64,000 bases of DNA. Source: Perlabentimonas gracilis (GTDB taxonomy: Bacteria > Bacteroidota > Bacteroidia > Bacteroidales > Tenuifilaceae). Location: assembly GCF_011174675.1 (NCBI RefSeq), contig NZ_JAANIG010000011.1, positions 1-64,000 on the forward strand. The letters are read 5' to 3'. The notes below the pieces were generated by a model, which was given only the letters and a program-made list of their open reading frames with translations, was not told the DNA's origin and made no database searches. Below, one piece after another: positions 1 through 7,224 of the stretch. A program made the position numbers and the translations under genes. Position 1 is the stretch's first letter. The number at the start of each line of letters is the position of its first letter.

Positions 1-43
1 GGTGAGGGGGTGAAGGCGGCGTAGCCGCCTTCACCCCCTCACC
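1..43. repeat. Perfect GC-rich inverted repeat at window edge
   Basis: Bases 1-20 are exactly complementary to bases 24-43, with a 3-base centre (gta). The arms are GC-rich and the left arm starts at the window edge, so the true repeat may be longer. No T-run follows the right arm, so it does not look like a standard intrinsic terminator. It could be a REP-type palindrome or the end of an upstream gene's 3' structure. Confidence 0.85.
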
Positions 44-66
44 CCTTAGACCTCTTGAAAGTACTG

Positions 67-92
67 TCATTTCGAGCGAAGCGAGAAATCTA
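67..92. repeat. REP-like short palindrome
   Basis: The segment reads TCATTTCGAGCGAAGCGAG followed by AAATC. It is an imperfect palindrome with ATTTC/GAAAT outer arms and a GC/GC inner pair around a small loop. Sequences of this type (TTTCGAGCGAAGCGAGAAA) are, from memory, frequent intergenic repeats in Bacteroidota. Only this copy is in the window, so repetition cannot be shown here. Confidence 0.5.
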
Positions 93-156
93 TATTTATT
101 AGTCGGTCAGTAGTGAATAAAAAATACAGATATACTAACTTGAAAAGATATTTAAG

Positions 157-1671
157 ATGAAAGGGATATTCAATTTATTTTTCATTCTTATAGCAAGTCT
201 TCCAGCCTTTGCGCAAAGCCAATTGACTGTTGAAATATCAACAAAAAGGCTAATGCGCGATGTTTACTTCCTAGCATCCGATAGCTTGGGTGGTCGAAAG
301 TTCCCCCTAATGGGAAGCGAAATTGCCGCCAATTACATCGCCTCGGAGTTTGAAGCTGCTAGCTTAAAGCCCATTCCCAATAATCCCAATAAGTATTTCC
401 AGTTAATGCCTGTAACCAAACTTGACAGGGGCGAGACTCGAATTTTTGCCGATGATATCCCCCCAATAATGGGTATTTACTACTCTTTCGCATCCAATAA
501 TCCCATAACCGATAGTCTAACCCAACCCATTAGGTTCTGGGGTCAAAGTATGCCTTCGCATCAAAATATTGGCGATACTATTGTACATATTTATGCCAAG
601 AGTATCGACGATGCAATAGCTAATTTGCAGTGCATTACATTGCAAACCAATGCAAAGGCTTTTGCCATAAGCTTACCCGAAAAGAAGAATAAACGCCTTA
701 TCTGGCGAGAGTTTTCTGCAACGCATTATAAATACCCCAACAGTATGATTCGCTCAGGTGCGCCCAGCTGGTTGTATCATCATCTTCCCAATACCAACGA
801 TACGCTCAAGGTATTTATGTTTAGCGATAAAACGCTAAATGGTATTTACGGCCAATCGATTAAGGATTTGAACAAGGAAGCGAAAAAGGTAACTGGCAAG
901 GGTAACTCAAATGCATTACCAACAGCCTACTTAACCTACAAAACCAATTTCTACGTAAAAACCGATACGCTTTACGACAAGAATGTAATTGGCTACATTG
1001 AGGGCACCGACCTTAAGGATGAGGTGCTGATAGTAGGTGGCCATTTTGATCACGTTGGACGCATGCCCGATGGGGTTTGCCTTGGTGCCGACGATAACGC
1101 CTCGGGAACAGCGGGAGTAATGGAATTGGCTCGTATGTGTGCCCAAGCTCAGTCCAATGGGTTTGAGTTTAGGCGGTCGGTAATGTTTGTTGCATTTGCA
1201 GCAGAGGAATCGGGGCTAAACGGCTCAATGTACTATATTAATAATCCAATTTTTCCGCTTGAGAAAACGGTTATGATTATTAATATGGATATGATTGGAC
1301 GCTCAGACAATAAACCCAACAAGAAAGGGTACGTTAGCACCTGGGCCATTGGACGGGGAAAAGTTAAGCGCCCAACCAAACGGCTAATTCGTAAAATCGA
1401 TAGGCAAATGGATAACACTAGCTTTTACCTAAGGCAAGATTTCCCTGAGAATGTGATGTGGTTTATGGGCTCCGACCACTTCCCTTTTTACAGGAAGGGC
1501 ATCCCTGGGCTAATTGTTACCACAGGTACGCATGACGACTACCACAAGCCAACCGATACCCCCGATAAGATAAATTACGAAAATATGGCCAACGTGCTAA
1601 AGGCAATGTTTGCCCTAATAACCGATGTTGCTTCGGAACCCGATAAATATCCTGCAAAAGTTGAGAAGTAA
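157..1671 (+). CDS. Secreted M28 family zinc aminopeptidase
   Basis: This is a 504-residue protein with an N-terminal signal peptide (MKGIFNLFFILIASLPAFAQ, cleavage near residue 20). The M28 di-zinc ligand motifs appear in order: GGHFDHVG near residue 294, GADDNASG near 310, the catalytic AEES near 350, NMDMIGR near 377 and HDDYHKPTD near 459. The family removes N-terminal amino acids from peptides, and the signal sequence suggests a periplasmic or surface location. About 270 residues precede the catalytic core and probably form an accessory domain. The gene converges on the leftward permease gene with only 5 bases between the stops. Substrate cannot be told from the sequence. Confidence 0.9.
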   Translation: MKGIFNLFFILIASLPAFAQSQLTVEISTKRLMRDVYFLASDSLGGRKFPLMGSEIAANYIASEFEAASLKPIPNNPNKYFQLMPVTKLDRGETRIFADDIPPIMGIYYSFASNNPITDSLTQPIRFWGQSMPSHQNIGDTIVHIYAKSIDDAIANLQCITLQTNAKAFAISLPEKKNKRLIWREFSATHYKYPNSMIRSGAPSWLYHHLPNTNDTLKVFMFSDKTLNGIYGQSIKDLNKEAKKVTGKGNSNALPTAYLTYKTNFYVKTDTLYDKNVIGYIEGTDLKDEVLIVGGHFDHVGRMPDGVCLGADDNASGTAGVMELARMCAQAQSNGFEFRRSVMFVAFAAEESGLNGSMYYINNPIFPLEKTVMIINMDMIGRSDNKPNKKGYVSTWAIGRGKVKRPTKRLIRKIDRQMDNTSFYLRQDFPENVMWFMGSDHFPFYRKGIPGLIVTTGTHDDYHKPTDTPDKINYENMANVLKAMFALITDVASEPDKYPAKVEK

Positions 1672-1676
1672 AGGCT

Positions 1677-2888
1677 CTAGATTTCTTTAGTATCCAGCGC
1701 ATCGCGCAATCCGTTGCCTATTAGCGTAAAGGCTAGCACCAGCAGCATTATGGCTACGCCGGGCAGTATGGCAAGGTAGGCTTTGTCCATTATCAGATAC
1801 CCATAGTGGTCTTTTATCATTGTGCCCCACGATGGGATTGGGGGCTGAACGCCAATTCCCAAAAAACTTAAACCTGCTTCTAGCAGTATGGCTGTGGCAA
1901 AGTTCCCTGCCGATATTATGGCCATAGGCCCCATTACGTTGGGCAGTATATGCCTAAATACAATCCGTCGAGTGCCAAAACCCAGCACCTTTGCGGCCTC
2001 AACAAACTCCTTCTCCCTAAGGCTCATAACCTGTCCGCGAACCACACGAGCTACCTCAACCCACATGGTTAGACCCACGGCCACAAAAATTTGCCAAAAA
2101 CCCTTGCCCAGCACTATGGTTAGGGCAATAACCATAAGCAGCGTGGGGATTGACCACACCACGTTTATTAGCCACATAACAAAATCATCGTACCGGCCAC
2201 GGATATAACCAGCCGTTGCGCCCAGCGTAATGCCAATAAGCAGCGATATGGCTACCGCAATAAACCCCACGGCCAGCGATATTCGCGAACCAATAAGCAG
2301 TCGGCTTAGCATATCGCGCCCAAACCTATCGGTACCCAGCCAAAAGCGGCGGGTTTTTATATGCTTTTTTTCAATTGCTGATGCAATATCGGCTTTGGTA
2401 AATTCGGTTGACCCATTATTGCCCCAAATGGTTATGCTGTTATCTTTTATTTTGATGTTTTCACTGCAGTGGTTAGGGAATAGTATATCAGTCACTGGGT
2501 AAATACTCTCAATGGTAATGCTATCTTCGGGCTCGGTGTATTCAGTGACTACAATTTTCCAGTCCTCAATTCGGTAATCGAGCGTAGGAACCTCTCGGAA
2601 TTGGTTTTGCGCCCCACCAACAAGTTTCCCGATTAATCCTTTCTTCTCAACGCCAGAGCCTCTGGGAACAAGGAAGAACTTTACTTTAAAACCCGGCTTG
2701 TGAGTAGCAATTTCCAGATGCTGATTATTAGCCCATGGCGTAGGGTCGGGGGCAATAAGGTAACCCAGAATAGCCAAAACAGCAATCAACCCAACAAACA
2801 CTGACGAAACTAGCGGGAGCCTATTCCGAAAGAACTTCCGAAATGCTACTCGCCACGGCGACCCCTCCCTGTTGTTGCTAGTGTTCAT
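1677..2888 (-). CDS. OppC/DppC-type oligopeptide ABC transporter permease
   Basis: This 403-residue inner-membrane permease starts with a membrane segment near residues 23-45. It carries the OppC hallmark LGTDRFGRDMLSRL near residue 183, then five or so membrane helices with the ATPase-docking EAA loop (EAAKVLGFGTRRI) near residue 292. Relatives such as E. coli OppC are about 300 residues; here roughly 100 extra polar residues lie between the first helix and the hallmark, probably forming a periplasmic domain. No OppA, OppB, OppD or OppF gene lies nearby, so it must pair with subunits encoded elsewhere. An octamer tandem repeat sits six bases upstream of the ATG. Confidence 0.9.
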   Translation of the reverse strand: MNTSNNREGSPWRVAFRKFFRNRLPLVSSVFVGLIAVLAILGYLIAPDPTPWANNQHLEIATHKPGFKVKFFLVPRGSGVEKKGLIGKLVGGAQNQFREVPTLDYRIEDWKIVVTEYTEPEDSITIESIYPVTDILFPNHCSENIKIKDNSITIWGNNGSTEFTKADIASAIEKKHIKTRRFWLGTDRFGRDMLSRLLIGSRISLAVGFIAVAISLLIGITLGATAGYIRGRYDDFVMWLINVVWSIPTLLMVIALTIVLGKGFWQIFVAVGLTMWVEVARVVRGQVMSLREKEFVEAAKVLGFGTRRIVFRHILPNVMGPMAIISAGNFATAILLEAGLSFLGIGVQPPIPSWGTMIKDHYGYLIMDKAYLAILPGVAIMLLVLAFTLIGNGLRDALDTKEI

Positions 2889-2894
2889 TTATTT

Positions 2895-2934
2895 TGTTGG
2901 TTTGTTGGTTTGTTGGTTTGTTGGTTTGTTGATT
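2895..2934. repeat. Octamer tandem repeat in leader of the OppC-like gene
   Basis: Four exact copies of TGTTGGTT are followed by one variant copy (TGTTGATT). On the coding strand of the leftward permease gene this is AACCAACA repeated, ending six bases before the ATG. Changes in copy number by strand slippage would alter leader length or promoter spacing rather than the reading frame. Confidence 0.9.
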
Positions 2935-2938
2935 GATT

Positions 2939-2964
2939 GCCTGCCTGCCTGCCTCTGGCAGGAT
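2939..2964. repeat. GCCT tetranucleotide run with small hairpin
   Basis: Four GCCT units are followed by CTGGCAGG, so GCCTGCC can pair with the GGCAGG that follows. A related CCTGCCTGCC/CAGGCAG sequence is found around 59648-59672, which suggests a dispersed element of this genome. It contains no coding potential. Confidence 0.6.
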
Positions 2965-3045
2965 TGGTTAACCCTGCCAATAGCAGGTATCCCTTCCAAT
3001 GGACAGCCAAGCTGCCAGCGTCAAAAGAGATTGACTGATTGATAT

Positions 3046-4167
3046 TCAATTTTTATCATACCTTCGTTTCCATCTACTATTAACAATCATTGCCATACCA
3101 AACGCAACAACTATATATATTGGATAAACAAGTTGCAAAGGTATAAAAACATATAGTAGCGATAGCTTTTTGTGTTGCTTAAGGTATGGGATCAGCAGCA
3201 GCAAATCGGCTATAGATTTTACAACGTACCCCAATCCAAGTACCTTTAAATATGCAATATTCCAGATCGATAGAATTGCCAACATTACTAGCAAAAGGTT
3301 AAATAGCAGCACTGTAAAGCCAACAACAATGGCAGTAAAATCGGTATAGCCAGTCGATTTTGAAGCCCATCGGGCACGTTGCGCAAGAAATTTACTAACC
3401 GATTTTACGGGTTGGGTTAAAACCAGCGCACCCTTACCCTGAAGAGGCGATATTTTGAAATCCTTTTTGCGCTTGGCGCAATGCAGCAGAAAAACATCGT
3501 CGCCCGAGGCGTATTTGGGGTTTAGCATCTGATGCTCAAAGCCAAGCATACTTTTATTGAACGATAAATTTGCCGCGCTTGCCATAAACGGGAGCCCAAC
3601 ACTACAGGCCCCAATGCTGCTTGCCGTTAGACTTGCGTGTTCGAGCGCCTGCATCTTTTCGAAATAATTACTTGTTGGCGATATCATCACCGGCCCAATA
3701 AGCATTTGCGCTTTTTTTGTTTGATAGGCCAATGCAATGTTCCGTAGCCAGCTAGCAGGATGTGTGCAGTCGGCATCGGTAAGCACAATGGTATCGTTTT
3801 TTGCAAGCGTAACACCCAAGGCAACAGCTTGCTTTTTTCCTTTGCTTTGGGTAGGCAACTCCGCTAGCTGTATGTTAGTGTGTTGCTCTGCCCATTTTTT
3901 GGCCATTGGCCAAGTATTGTCGGTTGAGTGATCGTTAACCAGAATTACTTCATAATTCTCAGTTGGATAATCTTGCTTTAATATCGATATAAAGAGGTTG
4001 TCAATATTTGCTTCCTCGTTACGAACCGCCACAACAATAGACATTGAAATGGTATGCTGTTCACTAAAGTTGTGCATATGCCTAAAAACTAACCCTGCAG
4101 CAAATAGCGCAAACACAACAAAGTAAATTGTTGCCAATATTATTAGTGCGTAAATGGCAACTTGCAT
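3046..4167 (-). CDS. Membrane-anchored family 2 glycosyltransferase
   Basis: The 373-residue protein has an N-terminal membrane helix (about 5-28), a cytoplasmic GT-A domain and three C-terminal membrane helices (about 275-365). GT2 motifs are present: VRNEEANID near 48, VNDHSTDNTW near 78, the nucleotide-sugar DxD-type TDADC near 132, and QRARWAS near 262, the QxxRW motif of processive or polymer-forming enzymes. It probably transfers a sugar to a lipid- or polymer-linked acceptor at the inner membrane; the acceptor is unknown. Its start lies three bases beyond the stop of the upstream aminotransferase gene, so the two are probably cotranscribed. Confidence 0.85.
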   Translation of the reverse strand: MQVAIYALIILATIYFVVFALFAAGLVFRHMHNFSEQHTISMSIVVAVRNEEANIDNLFISILKQDYPTENYEVILVNDHSTDNTWPMAKKWAEQHTNIQLAELPTQSKGKKQAVALGVTLAKNDTIVLTDADCTHPASWLRNIALAYQTKKAQMLIGPVMISPTSNYFEKMQALEHASLTASSIGACSVGLPFMASAANLSFNKSMLGFEHQMLNPKYASGDDVFLLHCAKRKKDFKISPLQGKGALVLTQPVKSVSKFLAQRARWASKSTGYTDFTAIVVGFTVLLFNLLLVMLAILSIWNIAYLKVLGLGYVVKSIADLLLLIPYLKQHKKLSLLYVFIPLQLVYPIYIVVAFGMAMIVNSRWKRRYDKN

Positions 4168-4170
4168 AAG

Positions 4171-5313
4171 CTAATTTGCTAAAATGAATTGCTCTATCAA
4201 ACCCGCCGCTTTCTCAATTTCCTCGGCTGGGCGGGCAATGTTTATTCGTAGCCAGCTGGCGTAGTTCTTGCTAAAATGCTCGCCCGGTATGGTTGCCACA
4301 CCCGCCTTGCTGTATAGCTCGCTGGCAAAATCGAATCCATCGTTTATGCCTTTGGGTAGCTTGGCCCAAATAAAGCATCCGCCATTAGTTGGTGGAATGG
4401 TAAAACCTAACTTTGCCAGTAGGGGCGCAAGGTAGTTGAAGTTGGCTTGTACATTGTTCCTAAAATTCTCAACAAACGCCTCCCCAAACTCATTGTCCTC
4501 AAGGTAGGTTGCCAGAGCTTCTTGCAGTATCGATGGTGCGCAAAGGCCAATATAATCGTGAATTGAGCGTATTGCCTTACGATGCTGCTCATGCGCGTAA
4601 AGGTAGCCAATGCGCCAGCCTGTTATGCATAGCATTTTCGAAAAGCTATTCACATAGAACACGTTGGGCGAGGTATGCTCCAGCGGAAGGTATGGCTCGT
4701 TATCAAAATACAAATCTTTGTAAACCGCATCAAAAATCAGATAAAAATCCATCTCCTCGGCCATCCCTACAAGTTGGTTAACCTCATGCTTACTCCACGT
4801 TTTGCCAAATGGGTTGCCCGGCGACGAGAGGAATACGATTTTAACATTACGCTCGGAAATGGCCTTTTTTAAATCATCAAAATTGATTGAGTATTCCTCG
4901 TTTAGCGGATAGCTTACGAATGGCTGTCCGAATATCGTGGGTAGCTGGCTGTAGCTCTCGTATGCTGGGTCGAAGCTTAGAACGCCAAAATCTCCACCTA
5001 ACTTTTTGGTAAGGTAGGTGTATATTAGCGATATGGCTTCGGTGGCTCCCTGCACAACCAAAAAATTATCAATATCAACCGTAAAACGTTTTGAGTAGTG
5101 GCTGTGGATTTGGCCAAGCAGTCTAAAGTTGCCCAACCCCGGGGCGTACTGATGAGTATTGCTGTGCACCAACTCCTCGAGCGATTTGCGAAGCTCTACC
5201 GGTGGTTGAAAACCGGGGATGCCTTGCGCCAGGTTTATGCCTCCGTTTTGCTTTACCAAATTGCTAAAGTAGCTTATGTACGAGCCCTGCGGTTTTGTTT
5301 TGTGTATATTCAT
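4171..5313 (-). CDS. Class I/II PLP aminotransferase (methionine aminotransferase-like)
   Basis: The 380-residue sequence is a fold-type I aminotransferase. Seen are INLAQGIPGFQPP near residue 25, typical of the YbdL/kynurenine aminotransferase group, SPGNPFGKTW near 165, and the PLP-lysine motif NSFSKMLCITGWRIGY near 224. Family members transaminate methionine or aromatic amino acids with 2-oxo acids in the cytoplasm. The ATG lies about 14 bases after the expected transcription start of a TACCTTTG element. The next gene leftward is the GT2 glycosyltransferase; no metabolic link between them is evident. The exact substrate is inferred only. Confidence 0.85.
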   Translation of the reverse strand: MNIHKTKPQGSYISYFSNLVKQNGGINLAQGIPGFQPPVELRKSLEELVHSNTHQYAPGLGNFRLLGQIHSHYSKRFTVDIDNFLVVQGATEAISLIYTYLTKKLGGDFGVLSFDPAYESYSQLPTIFGQPFVSYPLNEEYSINFDDLKKAISERNVKIVFLSSPGNPFGKTWSKHEVNQLVGMAEEMDFYLIFDAVYKDLYFDNEPYLPLEHTSPNVFYVNSFSKMLCITGWRIGYLYAHEQHRKAIRSIHDYIGLCAPSILQEALATYLEDNEFGEAFVENFRNNVQANFNYLAPLLAKLGFTIPPTNGGCFIWAKLPKGINDGFDFASELYSKAGVATIPGEHFSKNYASWLRINIARPAEEIEKAAGLIEQFILAN

Positions 5314-5333
5314 CTGTCAAAAAATTTAATATC

Positions 5334-5341
5334 CAAAGGTA
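5334..5341 (-). promoter_or_regulatory. Bacteroidota -7 promoter element (TACCTTTG)
   Basis: On the minus strand TACCTTTG fits TAnnTTTG exactly and lies 20 bases before the aminotransferase ATG. No convincing -33 TTTG was seen. Confidence 0.55.
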
Positions 5342-5385
5342 ACCACTTAACCACTGATTTTAAAGCTTCCCATTGTAAATATAGA

Positions 5386-5393
5386 TACCTTTG
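5386..5393 (+). promoter_or_regulatory. Bacteroidota -7 promoter element (TACCTTTG)
   Basis: TACCTTTG matches TAnnTTTG and lies 30 bases before the ATG of the outer-membrane protein gene. It is divergent from the aminotransferase promoter 45 bases away. Confidence 0.55.
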
Positions 5394-5423
5394 TATAAAT
5401 GTAATTTTAAAAAATCTACCTAG

Positions 5424-6179
5424 ATGAGCAATTGTCTTAAAAACTGTTTGGCTGCGATTGTAATGATGGTAATGGTTTGGCCAAGCAATGCCCAAGCTCA
5501 GGTGAACTTCGATGTTGAGGCCGGTATTGTTGCGACTGGTTACAACGATGTTCGGATTCCTGGCGATGCAGGTACGTTCCTTTCGCTTTCCGATGAGCTT
5601 AGCTCAAGTGCCAAGTTCTTCTCAAGGCTTAAGGTTGGTTACCGTATTGGTGAGCGCCATGAGGTGCTGGTCCTTTTTGCTCCGCTGGAGTTCTCGTACA
5701 GGGGCGTTGTGGATAGGGATATAACTTTTCAGAACGAGGTTTTTTTGGCTGGGACCAATATTGATGCAATATACAAGTTCAACTCATACCGACTTTCGTA
5801 TCGATACCTATGGGTGCAAAATCCAAAGTTCCATTTTTACGCTGGGGTTACGCTCAAAGTGCGCGATGCCAATATTGGCCTAAAGGGTTTGCCTGAGCAG
5901 GAGGCCGTTAAAACCGATTTGGGGGTTGTTCCGTTAATTAACTTCTATGTGCACTGGAAACCCACCAACCGTTTTGGGCTGCTGCTCGATGGCGATGCGC
6001 TGGCTGCGCCACAAGGCCGTGCCGAGGATGTGCTTGTTGCCGCCACCTTTAAGCTAACCAATAGCTTTACTGCTAAGGCAGGCTATAGGTTACTCGAGGG
6101 TGGTGCAGATAACGCTACGGTGTACACATACTCTATGTTTCACTACGGTGTTATTGGGGTAATAATTAACCTTGATTAA
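5424..6179 (+). CDS. Predicted small outer-membrane beta-barrel protein, function unknown
   Basis: The 251-residue protein has a signal peptide (hydrophobic stretch at 9-22, AQAQ cleavage region near 24-27). It then shows alternating hydrophobic and polar strands typical of an 8-12-strand barrel, such as RLSYRYLWV and KFHFYAGVTLKV, ending in GVIGVIINLD. No catalytic motif or known family signature was recognised. It stands alone between a divergent aminotransferase gene and the convergent ppk2 gene. A porin-like or structural role in the outer membrane is inferred from composition only. Confidence 0.75.
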   Translation: MSNCLKNCLAAIVMMVMVWPSNAQAQVNFDVEAGIVATGYNDVRIPGDAGTFLSLSDELSSSAKFFSRLKVGYRIGERHEVLVLFAPLEFSYRGVVDRDITFQNEVFLAGTNIDAIYKFNSYRLSYRYLWVQNPKFHFYAGVTLKVRDANIGLKGLPEQEAVKTDLGVVPLINFYVHWKPTNRFGLLLDGDALAAPQGRAEDVLVAATFKLTNSFTAKAGYRLLEGGADNATVYTYSMFHYGVIGVIINLD

Positions 6180-6204
6180 ATCGCCATAAAACCAACCCTA
6201 TCTA

Positions 6205-7077
6205 CTAAAAAACATCGGGAACAAAGTTCTGATCGGTAATGGGTGGGCGGATATAAGAGAAATCATCCTTACGCTCGGGCATTTCTATTGGCCCTGGAGC
6301 CAAATCTTTATAAGGTATCTGGCTCAATAAGTGGTGAATGCAGTTGAGCCGTGCCCGTTTCTTATTGTCGGCATGCACCACGTACCACGGCGCTTGCTTA
6401 ATGTCGGTATGGGCAAACATTTTGTCCTTGGCCATAGAGTACTGCACCCACTTGCTGCGCGACTCAATATCCATTGGGCTTAGCTTCCATCGTTTCACGG
6501 GATCCTCATTGCGAGCCTTAAATCGTTTCTCCTGCTCGGCATCGCTAACCGAGAACCAGTATTTTATTAGGATGATATTGGAGCGCACCAGCATCCGCTC
6601 AAACTCGGGGCAGGAGCGGAGGAACTCAATGTACTCGTCGTCGGTGCAAAAGCCCATTACGCGCTCCACGCCGGCACGGTTGTACCAGCTGCGGTCGAAC
6701 AGTACCATTTCGCCACCTGCGGGCAGGTGTGGAACGTACCGTTGAAAGTACCACTGGGTTTTCTCGCGCTCGGTGGGCACGCCAAGGGCAACCACTCTGC
6801 AAAAGCGGGGGTTTAGCCGCTCGGTGATGGTTTTGATCACACCTCCCTTCCCAGCCGCATCGCGACCTTCGAAAATCACCACAACCTTCAGTTTGTTCTG
6901 CTTTACCCACTCCTGCAGCTTGATAAACTCAATTTGCAGCTTGTACAGCTCCTTCTCGTAAACCTTTTTTTTGATTTTTTTCTTGTCCTCTACGGCCTCG
7001 TAGTTTATTGGTTCTGCTGAGGTGTCTTTAGGTTTTTCCTTTTCTCCCTTAGCCGATTTTTCATCCTTGTGTACCAT
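6205..7077 (-). CDS. ppk2: Polyphosphate kinase 2
   Basis: PPK2 enzymes transfer phosphate between inorganic polyphosphate and nucleotides in the cytoplasm. The Walker A sequence FEGRDAAGKGG sits near residues 67-77, and FDRSWYNRAGVERVMGF near 126 is the Walker B/catalytic region. The lid region contains KRWKLSPMDIESRSKW. The frame is open to 7212, but the extra 45 residues are not like the family. The ATG at 7077 gives the usual charged N-terminal tail (MVHKDEKSAKGEKEKPKD), and a -33/-7 pair lies just upstream of it inside the longer frame. Length (290 residues) fits class I single-domain PPK2. The gene converges on the barrel-protein gene. Confidence 0.92.
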   Translation of the reverse strand: MVHKDEKSAKGEKEKPKDTSAEPINYEAVEDKKKIKKKVYEKELYKLQIEFIKLQEWVKQNKLKVVVIFEGRDAAGKGGVIKTITERLNPRFCRVVALGVPTEREKTQWYFQRYVPHLPAGGEMVLFDRSWYNRAGVERVMGFCTDDEYIEFLRSCPEFERMLVRSNIILIKYWFSVSDAEQEKRFKARNEDPVKRWKLSPMDIESRSKWVQYSMAKDKMFAHTDIKQAPWYVVHADNKKRARLNCIHHLLSQIPYKDLAPGPIEMPERKDDFSYIRPPITDQNFVPDVF

Positions 7078-7116
7078 AGCCAAATGGTTTTGGTTTTTAG
7101 TTATGTGATTCGAAAT

Positions 7117-7146
7117 GAAAGTTACGACAATTTTGCCAATCGGCAA
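7117..7146 (-). promoter_or_regulatory. Probable ppk2 promoter (-33 TTG, 19 bp, -7 TAACTTTC)
   Basis: On the minus strand TTG at 7146-7144 is followed by exactly 19 bases and then TAACTTTC at 7124-7117, one base off TAnnTTTG. The pair lies 40 bases before the chosen ATG and within the longer reading frame, which supports the shorter protein. Confidence 0.45.
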
Positions 7147-7224
7147 TTGCTTATTGGGATACAAAAAACTTGGGATTCGATAATGCACCAAACCCCAAGT
7201 TTCAATAAGCATTTATATTAGCAT

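Noticed and set aside
1-43. Intrinsic terminator
   Set aside because: The stem is long and GC-rich but neither side has the expected T-run.
2895-2964. CRISPR-like array
   Set aside because: Units are 4-8 bases without spacers; no cas genes lie in the window.
6338-6745. 135-codon plus-strand frame opposite ppk2
   Set aside because: It is antisense to the PPK2 catalytic core and has a serine/arginine-rich shadow composition.
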